Assembly: GCF_900101175.1 (NCBI RefSeq)
Contig: NZ_FNFQ01000004.1
Coordinates: 186,001-250,000, forward strand
From: Stenotrophomonas pavanii
GTDB taxonomy: Bacteria > Pseudomonadota > Gammaproteobacteria > Xanthomonadales > Xanthomonadaceae
DNA length: 64,000 bases
Direction: 5' to 3'
The notes beneath the pieces were generated by a model. That model had not been told where the DNA came from. It was given only the letters and a program-made list of their open reading frames with translations, and ran no database searches. The position numbers were made by a program, and so were the translations under genes. Below, piece by piece: positions 49,102 to 56,399 of this stretch (position 1 is the first letter of the stretch; each line of letters begins with the position of its first letter).

Positions 49102-49266
49102 ATGGCACAGCAGAACCAGAACCCGAACCAGAAGCAGCAGGGCCAGCAGAACCAGCAGGATCAGCAGCAGGGCCGTGGCCGCGACCAGCAGCAGCAACAG
49201 CAGCAGGAACAGCAGCAGCGCAACCAGCGCAATCAGCAGCAAGGTGGGCAGGACGAGGAAGAGTGA
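49102..49266 (+). CDS. Gln/Asn-rich micro-protein
   Basis: The 54-residue protein is almost entirely Gln, Asn, Arg and Gly, starting MAQQNQNPNQKQQGQQNQQ, with a run of seven Gln and a final DEEE. It starts at ATG 49102 after GGAGATC and is followed by a strong terminator at 49293. Low-complexity Q-rich proteins of this size are known among stress-related small proteins; function is unknown. The consistent use of CAG and AAC codons and the terminator support a real gene. Confidence 0.6.
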   Translation: MAQQNQNPNQKQQGQQNQQDQQQGRGRDQQQQQQQEQQQRNQRNQQQGGQDEEE

Positions 49267-49292
49267 CTTCGGTACCCACCCTGGGTAACCCC

Positions 49293-49323
49293 CGAAGCCC
49301 CGCCGCGCGCGGGGCTTCGCTTA
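49293..49323. terminator. Bidirectional terminator
   Basis: A 10-bp stem, CGAAGCCCCG with CGGGGCTTCG, encloses CCGCGCG and is followed by CTTATT on the + strand. It lies between convergent genes, the Q-rich gene and the hydrolase gene that ends at 49321. Confidence 0.75.
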
Positions 49324-49947
49324 TTCCAGCACGCCGATGCGCTGCAGCACCGGCGCCGCTGACATGTCATTGGGATTGGTGCCGGGCTGGTCCTGCGGCA
49401 CGTCCATGCCCATGCCACGGTACAGATCCACCCAGTGCTGGGCGATCTGACCGCTCTGCGGGTTGCGGAAGTTCATCGGCTGCAGCGCGAACACGTGGTG
49501 CGCACGGAACGCGCGCTCGATGAAGTCCGAGCAGTAGTAGCTGTCATCGTTCAACACGTATGACGTGTTGTACGGTTTGCCCAGCATCGTGCGTGCGGTC
49601 GCGACCGCATCCTTGATGGCGGCCTGCTGCGGTGCGCGCAGGCGATAGACCACGATCTGCCGCTGCTTGGCCTGGGCGTCCTGGCGGAACTCGACCAGCG
49701 ATTGCCGGCGCGATCCCTTCTCGTCCGCATGCAGTACCTCCCAGCCGTCTGGCGCTGCAGCGACCAGGGCCACGTGATCGAAGCTGGGTGCGCCCTGCTT
49801 GCCGGTGGCATCGTCGATGGCCGCGCTGAGGCCGCTGCGGCCGGCAGTGACGAACAGCAGGTCGCCTTCCCGGACCTCCAGCGCGGCCACAACACCAGGC
49901 CACAGCATTGGCATCAACAGGGAGAGGGCAAGCAGGAATCCGCGCAT
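49321..49947 (-). CDS. Secreted YiiX/YebB-type permuted NlpC/P60 hydrolase
   Basis: The 208-residue protein has a signal peptide (MRGFLLALSLLMPMLWPGVVAALE), then a permuted papain-like core: EVREGDLLFVTAG (about 24-36), SFDHVALVAAAP (about 55-66; catalytic His) and DDSYYCSDFIERAF (about 134-147; catalytic Cys). Members of this group act as amidases/peptidases or lipid-modifying hydrolases of the periplasm. The order His before Cys is the permuted type. It is single-gene, convergent with the Q-rich gene. Confidence 0.82.
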   Translation of the reverse strand: MRGFLLALSLLMPMLWPGVVAALEVREGDLLFVTAGRSGLSAAIDDATGKQGAPSFDHVALVAAAPDGWEVLHADEKGSRRQSLVEFRQDAQAKQRQIVVYRLRAPQQAAIKDAVATARTMLGKPYNTSYVLNDDSYYCSDFIERAFRAHHVFALQPMNFRNPQSGQIAQHWVDLYRGMGMDVPQDQPGTNPNDMSAAPVLQRIGVLE

Positions 49948-50152
49948 GGGGCCAGGGTCGAAGCGTGTGCGGCGTAGTCTACCGGCTGCCGCGGTGACGC
50001 TGATTTCAGCATTAGTGTGATATGAGTCTCAATTCAGCATGTCGGGATATTCCTGACAGCGGATGTTGAAACTGAATTGACGGAGGCATGGCTATCCTTG
50101 CCTCCCTACCGCGCCGGAACCGCGCGCGACCACCCGGAATCAGGAGGATCCC

Positions 50153-50677
50153 GTGAACCAGCTCCGCCCCGTTGCCCTGCTTGCGCTTGCCCTGGGGCTT
50201 GCGCTGTCGGGCTGCAAGCCTGCGCCCCAGGCGGCCCCCGCTGGCGCCGCCGCACCGGCTCCGGCCAGCACGGCCGCCGCCACGGCGCCTGCCACGCCGG
50301 TTGCGGCGGCCCCGGCAGACGCTTCCGCCAGCTGCCCCCATCCGGTCTTCGACGACTTCCTCAAGCATTTCGGCAACGAGATCGCGCTGCAGGAAACGTC
50401 CACTGCCGATCCGCTGCTGGACAGCCACATCGACGGCGAAGCCGAGCCGGAGCCACGCAAGGTGGAGGAGAAAGTGCCGCTTGCCAAGGTCGAATGGCCG
50501 GTGATGCCGGACCCGGCCACGCTGCAGCGGCAGGGCCGCGAGATGCAGGTCACCCGCCTGCCCGACGGCCAGGTGCAGGTGCAGATGCGCACCCCCGATA
50601 CCAGCGACCAGCAGGTCTACACCTTTGCCCAGAAGCCGTGCTGGCAGCTGGTCAAGCGTGAGGACGAATCGATCTGA
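50153..50677 (+). CDS. Predicted lipoprotein, possible effector-immunity protein 1
   Basis: The 174-residue protein has a lipoprotein signal with lipobox ALSGC (Cys21), then a Pro/Ala-rich linker and a small globular domain with two Cys (SCPHPVFDDFLKHFG; KPCWQLVKREDES at the end), a layout common in X-Tfi immunity lipoproteins. It lies two genes upstream of a predicted type IV effector on the same strand. Periplasmic immunity proteins block peptidoglycan-degrading effectors delivered by neighbouring cells. The role is inferred from position and type. Confidence 0.7.
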   Translation: MNQLRPVALLALALGLALSGCKPAPQAAPAGAAAPAPASTAAATAPATPVAAAPADASASCPHPVFDDFLKHFGNEIALQETSTADPLLDSHIDGEAEPEPRKVEEKVPLAKVEWPVMPDPATLQRQGREMQVTRLPDGQVQVQMRTPDTSDQQVYTFAQKPCWQLVKREDESI

Positions 50678-50729
50678 CCCCTGAGCGACCGCTTGCGGGC
50701 GGTCGTGTGATTCACCCAAGGAGCACCGC

Positions 50730-51305
50730 ATGCGTCTGTCTCCCGTTGCCCCCGTGCTGGCCCTGATGCTTGCTGCCTGCAGCGGCCCTGAGGCGGCTGC
50801 ACCGGCGGCGACCCCCGCTTCCACTGACCCGGCAGCGGCGCCGGCCGCACCTGCGGCTGCCGTTGCGGACCTTCCCACCTCTCTTACGCGCGACGAGACC
50901 GGCATGCATATCGATTGCCAAGGCACCCGCCTGCACCTGGCGGCCCAGCCCACCCAAGACACGGACGCTTCCCGGCTGACCACGCTGGAAATCGAAAAGG
51001 ACGGCGCACGCCAGGCCATTGCTGCGCCCAAGGAGATGGACGGCTATACCGCCGTTGGCCTGGCCTGCGTGCAGGACCGCAGCGGCACGCCGTACTTCGT
51101 CGTGCAGTACGGTGAACTGCCGTTCGGCTGCAGCTTCTGCGAGTGGTACTACCTGTACGACGCCAGTGGCCGCCAGTTGACCCACAGCACACCGCCGCTG
51201 CGCGGCGCGGAAGGCGAGGAGCAGGAGCCCAACAACGACGAGTACGAGAAGTTGATCGACTCGCTCGGCATCAAGCATCCGGAGGTGAACTACATCGAAG
51301 ACTGA
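50730..51305 (+). CDS. Predicted lipoprotein, probable immunity protein (X-Tfi-like)
   Basis: The 191-residue protein has a lipobox (LMLAACSG, Cys16), an Ala/Pro linker and a domain with four Cys (MHIDCQG, GLACVQD, GCSFCEWYYLYD), ending in an acidic tail (EEQEPNNDEYEKL). It is encoded 107 bp before the predicted effector on the same strand, the usual immunity-effector order of Xanthomonadaceae type IV secretion pairs. ATG 50730 follows AGGAG. The tandem arrangement with a second lipoprotein gene may reflect two immunity genes for the multi-domain effector. Confidence 0.72.
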   Translation: MRLSPVAPVLALMLAACSGPEAAAPAATPASTDPAAAPAAPAAAVADLPTSLTRDETGMHIDCQGTRLHLAAQPTQDTDASRLTTLEIEKDGARQAIAAPKEMDGYTAVGLACVQDRSGTPYFVVQYGELPFGCSFCEWYYLYDASGRQLTHSTPPLRGAEGEEQEPNNDEYEKLIDSLGIKHPEVNYIED

Positions 51306-51412
51306 GCGCAGCGGCAGGACGTCGCACGCGCGCTGTGAACGCAGCACCGCAGCACCGCAGTACCCGAAGTACCAGGAGCAGTACCCCTTAAGGAAATCCC
51401 CCTTTTCATAGA

Positions 51413-53152
51413 ATGGATAGCACAGACATGGCAGACATCTACCAGGACATGGTCCAGCCCCGCGGGGCGGCCTACAGCAGTGACCGCATCAAACCGTGGA
51501 GCCACTACCGGGAGCCGATCGACCAGAGCGACGGCCGCCTGCATGGCAATTCCCGCCGGTGGGGCGATGCGACCCCGGAAGTACAGTCACGGGTGATCGA
51601 CACGATCATCGAGTCGGCGCGCGAGAAGGGCCTGACCCCGCGCGAAACGGCGCACGTACTGGCCATCGCCCGCGTTGAATCGGGCTTCAACCCCGATGCC
51701 GCCGCTGGCACCACCTCGGCCTCGGGCTTGGGCCAGTTCATCGACAAGACCGGCAACCACTACCACCTCAACAACCGCAACCGCTTCGACGTCGGCGCAC
51801 AGTCCGATGCACTGGTTGACCATTACATCGACAACCGCACGCTGGCGCACAAGCGCGGCCAGGGTGAGGAGTACATCTACAAGTACCACCACGACGGCCC
51901 GACCCGCGATTACGGCGGCCTCAACCTGTCTGAAAAGAAGGTGATGCCGTACGTGGACAAGTACGAGCAGTTCGTGGAGCAGCGCCTGGGACTGACCCAC
52001 GGCCAGTCCCAAGGCAGCCACGCGGCCCCCGCCGTAGCTGCGGCCACGCATGCGCAGGCCAAGCCGGCAGCGGCGCACGCCGAAGGCCAGACCCGCACCT
52101 TCGAGCAGACGATGCAGGTGATGCTGCCCCCGCAGAACGGAGTCAAGCCGCACGTTACCGGTGAGTTCGGCGAACACCGCGCGCACAAGCCGCACGGTGG
52201 CACCGACTTCAACTATGTCGGCGGCCAGCACGGCCGTAATCTGCAGCACCCGACCGTCCACGCACCGATCTCCGGAACGGTGACGTTCGTCGGTGGCGAC
52301 TACGGCACGGTGAAGATCAGGGATGCACAGGGCAACTCGCACGAGATCCTGCACCTGCAGTCGACCCAGGTGAAGGAAGGCCAGCCGATCAAGGCGGGCG
52401 AGCCGATCGGCACCATGGGCGGGCGTGGCCCGGGCGGTGCGGGGCAGTATGCCCAGCACGTGCATTACCAGTTGAAGGATCCGCACGGCAAGCTGCTCAG
52501 CCCGCAGGACTTCTGGGACCACGGCAAGCTCAAGGAAACCGGCAAGGGTGGCCATTCGCATGAGGCCGACCACAACGGTGTGCTGCGCCAGGGCGCCAAG
52601 GGCGAGGAAGTAACTGCACTGCAGAAGGAACTCAACCGCTTGGGCGTGCGCGACGGCCATGGCAACCGGCTGAGCGAGGATGGCAAGTTCGGTGCCAATA
52701 CCAAGGACGCTCTGACCGCCTACCAGAAGCAGCACGGGCTCTCCGCCGATGGCGTGGCGGGTCCGGCGACGCTGGCCAAGCTGGCCGAAGGCCGCAGCCA
52801 TGCCGAGGCGGCGCCGAAGGGGCCGCAACTGGGCGACAAGGCGCATCCGGATACGCCGCTGCACAATGCGATCCGTGGCCATCTGCCGGGCATGATCTGC
52901 AACGAGATGAGCGCGCATGTGACCGCCCAGGCCAAGGCCGCCGGCATCGATTCGCCGGAAAAGCTGCAGGGCGTCACCGTGCAGGATGGCAAGGCCTTCG
53001 TCATGGGCACCGTTCCCGGCTTCCGTACTTCGGTGGACATGACCCAGACGGCACCGAGCCTGCAGGAAACCAGCGCTGCAATGCTGGCCAAGCACGAGCC
53101 TTCGCCGCAACACGTGCAGGACGAGCAGCAGCGAGTGGCCCTGGGCCGTTGA
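51413..53152 (+). CDS. Predicted X-T4SS antibacterial effector: lytic transglycosylase + M23 + peptidoglycan-binding + XVIPCD
   Basis: The 579-residue protein has four parts. Residues about 50-185 are an SLT/lysozyme-like domain with RVESGFNP (Glu89) and GLGQFID. Residues about 240-370 are an M23-type LytM domain with HGGTDFNY and HVHYQL (His-x-His). Residues about 395-465 are a PG_binding_1 domain (LRQGAKGEEVTALQKELN). Residues about 475-579 resemble the XVIPCD signal used by the X-type T4SS to recognise effectors (starting AHPDTPLHNAI, ending glutamine-rich). There is no Sec signal. It would be injected into rivals to degrade their peptidoglycan. Preceding lipoprotein genes fit immunity. 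Confidence 0.82.
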   Translation: MDSTDMADIYQDMVQPRGAAYSSDRIKPWSHYREPIDQSDGRLHGNSRRWGDATPEVQSRVIDTIIESAREKGLTPRETAHVLAIARVESGFNPDAAAGTTSASGLGQFIDKTGNHYHLNNRNRFDVGAQSDALVDHYIDNRTLAHKRGQGEEYIYKYHHDGPTRDYGGLNLSEKKVMPYVDKYEQFVEQRLGLTHGQSQGSHAAPAVAAATHAQAKPAAAHAEGQTRTFEQTMQVMLPPQNGVKPHVTGEFGEHRAHKPHGGTDFNYVGGQHGRNLQHPTVHAPISGTVTFVGGDYGTVKIRDAQGNSHEILHLQSTQVKEGQPIKAGEPIGTMGGRGPGGAGQYAQHVHYQLKDPHGKLLSPQDFWDHGKLKETGKGGHSHEADHNGVLRQGAKGEEVTALQKELNRLGVRDGHGNRLSEDGKFGANTKDALTAYQKQHGLSADGVAGPATLAKLAEGRSHAEAAPKGPQLGDKAHPDTPLHNAIRGHLPGMICNEMSAHVTAQAKAAGIDSPEKLQGVTVQDGKAFVMGTVPGFRTSVDMTQTAPSLQETSAAMLAKHEPSPQHVQDEQQRVALGR

Positions 53153-53173
53153 CCGCTGCGTGTTGACAGGCGT

Positions 53174-53749
53174 GTGGTAAAGGAGGCCGGCCGGAGCGAT
53201 CCGGCCGGCTTTTTCCGTTCATGGGGGAGGACATCCACGGATGCCGCTTCGCAGGATGCACAGCGTGCCGCGCCTGCGCGAGGGAGACCTGGCCAGGGCA
53301 TGCTGGACGGCAGCAAGCTGCTGGTGGCGCTGATCGATGGCGAGCAGCTGCCGCCATCGGAAGAGTCATCCGCATGCAACCTGTTGCCAGCGGATTGGCG
53401 CACAGGGGATTCGGTCGTTGCCCAGACGCGAGGGTCGTCCCAAGGCTACCGTTCCTCGTCCAGCACCTCGTCGTCGAGCTCGTCCTCGAGCAGTTCCGGC
53501 GGCTGGTCCGGTGGTGGTCGCAGCGGCGGCGGCGCTTCGGGCAGCTGGTGGCTCAGGCCGCCCACACCCGCCAGCCCAGCGCGGCATCACGCAGTTCGCC
53601 GCTACCGCTCACGTCACCCACCTGCAGCTGCACGCCCTGCGCATTGGGCAGGTCTTTCTGCTCGGGGAACCACCGTCGATCCGCCGCAACCACGATCAGC
53701 AGGCCCTCGTCGTCGCCCATCGGCGCGAACTGCGGCGAAGGCGGGCTGA
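53174..53749 (+). CDS. Doubtful Ser/Gly-rich ORF, possibly a TPM-like C-terminal remnant
   Basis: An open + frame contains LDGSKLLVALIDGEQLPPSE, then a serine run and GGWSGGGRSGGGASGSW, the low-complexity ending typical of TPM-domain and related membrane proteins. The frame runs beyond that natural endpoint into the antisense of the VOC gene, with no stop at GSW, and no N-terminal domain is visible. It is therefore likely a decayed C-terminal fragment (about 53300-53550) and not an intact gene. Start unknown. Confidence 0.3.
   Translation: MVKEAGRSDPAGFFRSWGRTSTDAASQDAQRAAPARGRPGQGMLDGSKLLVALIDGEQLPPSEESSACNLLPADWRTGDSVVAQTRGSSQGYRSSSSTSSSSSSSSSSGGWSGGGRSGGGASGSWWLRPPTPASPARHHAVRRYRSRHPPAAARPAHWAGLSARGTTVDPPQPRSAGPRRRPSARTAAKAG
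53186..53214 (+). terminator. Terminator after the effector gene
   Basis: GCCGGCCGG and CCGGCCGGC arms (53186-53194 and 53201-53209) enclose AGCGAT and are followed by TTTTT, a classical intrinsic terminator 34 bp after the effector stop. Confidence 0.88.
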
Positions 53750-54224
53750 TCGGTTGCAGGCCGAAGCGCTGGCTGGACTGTTCGCGCACCGCATCGACAC
53801 CGTGGCTGGGCAGGCCGACCTCGCTCAGGCACGTCAGCTCGCTGCCATGGAAGGTGCCTGCGCGCGTGCTGACCGGCAGACGGCGGCGGCCGATCAATTC
53901 GAGGATCAGGCCATCGGGACCGGTGAAGTACACCGACTGCGACTGCCAGCTGCTCTCCAGCGCAAAGTAATCCAGGCCCTCAGGATTACGTTGCAGCGGG
54001 GTACGTTCGCGCAACCAGGCCATCGCCTCGCCGAAGCGGTTGTCCGGTACGTTGAAGGCCAGGTGCACGCCACCGACGGGGTGACCACCCGCCGGCTGCA
54101 GTTCGATCGTGCTCCAGCCGATGTGCACATGGTTGCCGACCACGCGCTGCTGCAGCACATCGTGGAAATATGTGGCCACGGAAGCGACGTCGGATACCGG
54201 CAGAGTGAGGTGCAGCAGGCGCAT
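53553..54224 (-). CDS. VOC-family (glyoxalase-like) protein
   Basis: The 223-residue protein consists of two VOC halves: an N-terminal unit with LLHLTLPVSDVASVATYFHDVLQ (about 3-25) and SVYFTGPDGLILELIGR (about 97-113), and a C-terminal repeat with LTCLSEVGLPSH. His, Glu and the G-P-D-G motif at the metal site are consistent with a dioxygenase, glyoxalase or similar enzyme, but the substrate is unknown. ATG 54224 has GGAGGATCG upstream; a longer frame from 54266 would include part of a GTAG repeat and is rejected. Confidence 0.8.
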   Translation of the reverse strand: MRLLHLTLPVSDVASVATYFHDVLQQRVVGNHVHIGWSTIELQPAGGHPVGGVHLAFNVPDNRFGEAMAWLRERTPLQRNPEGLDYFALESSWQSQSVYFTGPDGLILELIGRRRLPVSTRAGTFHGSELTCLSEVGLPSHGVDAVREQSSQRFGLQPISPPSPQFAPMGDDEGLLIVVAADRRWFPEQKDLPNAQGVQLQVGDVSGSGELRDAALGWRVWAA

Positions 54225-54278
54225 GATCGATCCTCCGTGTACGCACCCACTGTAGCGCCGGGCCATGCCCGGCGGCCA

Positions 54279-55358
54279 CTAGCGCAGCGAATGGTTGAAG
54301 AACCGTATTGCCGCGTCCGCTGCCTGCGCGTGGGTCTGCGCCTTCGGCACCGACGTGCTGCACAGGTCCTGCAGCCGCTGCTGTCCGGCCGGGGTGCATG
54401 CGGCGAGGAAATCGTAATGGCCGACACCGGGCAGCACCTGCAGTGCAGTGCCCGCAATCACCGCACGCGCAGCCTCGCCATTGGTCTGCGGTGGCGCGAC
54501 CGTGTCCGCCTGGCCCAGCACGATCGACACCGGCTGTTTCAGCGAGGAGAGCTGCTCGGGCGCAAAGGCCTGCACGATTGCCGGCGCCAGCAGGAACACC
54601 GCGCGCACGCCGGGAATGGCGCGTGCGTCGTTGGCGTGGGACATCCAGGGCGACAGCGCGGGCGACGCCGCAGCGGCAACGCGCGCCTCCATCGTGTGCG
54701 TTGCCGCCTCCTGTTGGGGCCGGCAGACGCCGTCATCCGGATGTGCGGTGCAGAAGTCCCGCAATCGCTGCAGGTCCGGTCGCGCACCGGCTGCCAGCAG
54801 CGCGGTGTAGCCACCGGCCGAGAAGCCGGCGACCCCCAGGCGCTCAGGATCGACATGCGGGCCCAGCACCGGATCAGCCTGCACGGCCGCCAGTGCGGCA
54901 CGCAGGTCATCGGCGCGCAACCAGGTCAGAAGGCTGCCGGGCAGGGTCAGGGTGTCTACGCCGTTGTTGCCTGGATGATCCACCGCAATCACCAGATACC
55001 CGGCCCGCGCCAGCGCCGTGCCCAGCCAGCCCATCATGCGCGCGCTGCCGCCGTTGCCATGCGAGAGCAGCAGGGTCGGCAGGCGATCACCCGCGACCGG
55101 CGCATCCTTGGCCGACCGGCCGACGTCGAACAGCGGCGCGTCGGGTGGACCGATGGTCAGCGCGGTTTCGCGGCTGCCGGCCGGTGCCGGATACCAGACC
55201 GTGTAGCGCAGCGCGTCGCGGTGCCCTGCGTCGCGCACGGCGGCGCTGGCCAGCGTCGTCGTGCCGTGGCGCTCGCCGGCGACGCCGCTTTCGCGGGCGG
55301 CGCTGACGCTCGCGAACGCCAGCAGCATTCCTCCCAGCACAGCAGCGGTCATGCGCAT
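54279..55358 (-). CDS. Secreted alpha/beta-hydrolase
   Basis: The 359-residue protein has a signal peptide (MRMTAAVLGGMLLAFASVSA), HGNGGSARMMGW (about 99-110; oxyanion hole), AVDHPGNNG (about 124-132), the nucleophile elbow GVAGFSAGGYTALL (about 169-182; catalytic Ser) and late DTVAPP and GHYDFL (catalytic Asp and His). It resembles dienelactone hydrolase- or lipase-like periplasmic esterases. Cys residues near 203 and 216 may form a disulfide. AAGGAG lies before ATG 55358. It lies 14 bp after the stop of the co-oriented AraC-type gene, so the two are probably one operon. Confidence 0.82.
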   Translation of the reverse strand: MRMTAAVLGGMLLAFASVSAARESGVAGERHGTTTLASAAVRDAGHRDALRYTVWYPAPAGSRETALTIGPPDAPLFDVGRSAKDAPVAGDRLPTLLLSHGNGGSARMMGWLGTALARAGYLVIAVDHPGNNGVDTLTLPGSLLTWLRADDLRAALAAVQADPVLGPHVDPERLGVAGFSAGGYTALLAAGARPDLQRLRDFCTAHPDDGVCRPQQEAATHTMEARVAAAASPALSPWMSHANDARAIPGVRAVFLLAPAIVQAFAPEQLSSLKQPVSIVLGQADTVAPPQTNGEAARAVIAGTALQVLPGVGHYDFLAACTPAGQQRLQDLCSTSVPKAQTHAQAADAAIRFFNHSLR

Positions 55359-55371
55359 CTTCAACTCCTTG

Positions 55372-56199
55372 TCAGTGGGGACGTTCTTCGACCGGCAGCC
55401 AGATTTCCACGCCGCCTTGGCCGGTGTGCTCGTCGAACCGGGCGTCGTAGCGCTCCAGGTCCGGCGCATCGGCAAGGCTCAGGTTGGACGCAGGGAGATA
55501 ATGATCCAGCAACCAGAACCAGGTCGAGCGGATGGCCGAGATGTGTCCGCCGTGCCAGGCCACCAGGTAGCGGCGCGCCGGGATGTCCACGCGTCGCCAG
55601 TGCGCAGGCACGTTCGGTACCGTGCTTGCCGGCAGTGCCGCGATGTAGTCGAAGCCACCATCGTCATCACTGTTGCAGCACACGCCGAAGCTGACCGGTG
55701 CCGGCGTCGGCCACTCGCGGTTGAGCTGGGCCCATTGGCCCGGAATCGCGCCGCTGCTGTCGCGGGTATGCCGCATGCCGACGCCTGCCACCTGGAACGC
55801 GGGCGTATCGAGCAGCCGGGGGGCTTCAATGCAGGCTGACGGGGCCTCGTCCAGGCGGATCGCCTGCACCAGCGCCAGCCCATCGGTGCCCTGTTCGCGT
55901 ACCCGTTCCGGTGTCTGCCCGAACTGTTCGCTGAAGGCCCGGGTAAAGGCGGCATGGGTGGTGTAGCCGGCCCCCAGCGCCACCTGCAGGATGTCGCCGG
56001 CGCCGTTGGCCAACCGCTGCGCGGCAGCGGTCAGGCGGCGCCCGCGCAGGTAGCGCACCACCGAGGTGCCGGTGCGGGCCTGGAACAGGCGTGACAGATG
56101 AAACGGCGACAGGCCGGCCGCAGCGGCAATGTCGGCCAGCGCCAAGGGCTGGTCCGCATGGGTTTCGATGTACCACAACGCCTTGCCTGCCGCGCTCAT
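55372..56199 (-). CDS. AraC-family regulator with GyrI-like effector domain
   Basis: The 275-residue protein starts with two AraC helix-turn-helix units (DIAAAAGLSPFHLSRLFQARTG, about 23-44; GYTTHAAFTRAFSEQFGQTP, about 78-97), followed by a GyrI-like small-molecule-binding domain (residues about 115-275, ending DARFDEHTGQGGVEIWLPV). Such regulators respond to drugs or dyes and control hydrolases or pumps. ATG 56199 (MSAAGKAL) starts the first conserved helix. It likely regulates the downstream esterase gene. Confidence 0.87.
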   Translation of the reverse strand: MSAAGKALWYIETHADQPLALADIAAAAGLSPFHLSRLFQARTGTSVVRYLRGRRLTAAAQRLANGAGDILQVALGAGYTTHAAFTRAFSEQFGQTPERVREQGTDGLALVQAIRLDEAPSACIEAPRLLDTPAFQVAGVGMRHTRDSSGAIPGQWAQLNREWPTPAPVSFGVCCNSDDDGGFDYIAALPASTVPNVPAHWRRVDIPARRYLVAWHGGHISAIRSTWFWLLDHYLPASNLSLADAPDLERYDARFDEHTGQGGVEIWLPVEERPH

Positions 56200-56399
56200 C
56201 CTGCCGTTCCCCGGATCCAATGCCGGCACAGTAGCGGATCGGCAGGCGCGGCGTTTAGCAGTTCTTGCGCCTGTGCCGCATCAAGCTGTCGCACTGACGT
56301 CATGGCTCCTTCACAGATCGCGCCGAGACTGCGCGCCTTGTCCAGGCCTGCGCTACCCCCGCAGGTGCTGGCCCTGTCGCGTCCTCCCGGAGCCCTGCC

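Noticed and set aside
53337-55694. Long + strand open frame opposite the VOC and hydrolase genes
   Set aside because: Shadow of the minus-strand genes; its translation is Arg/Gln/Ala-rich without motifs.
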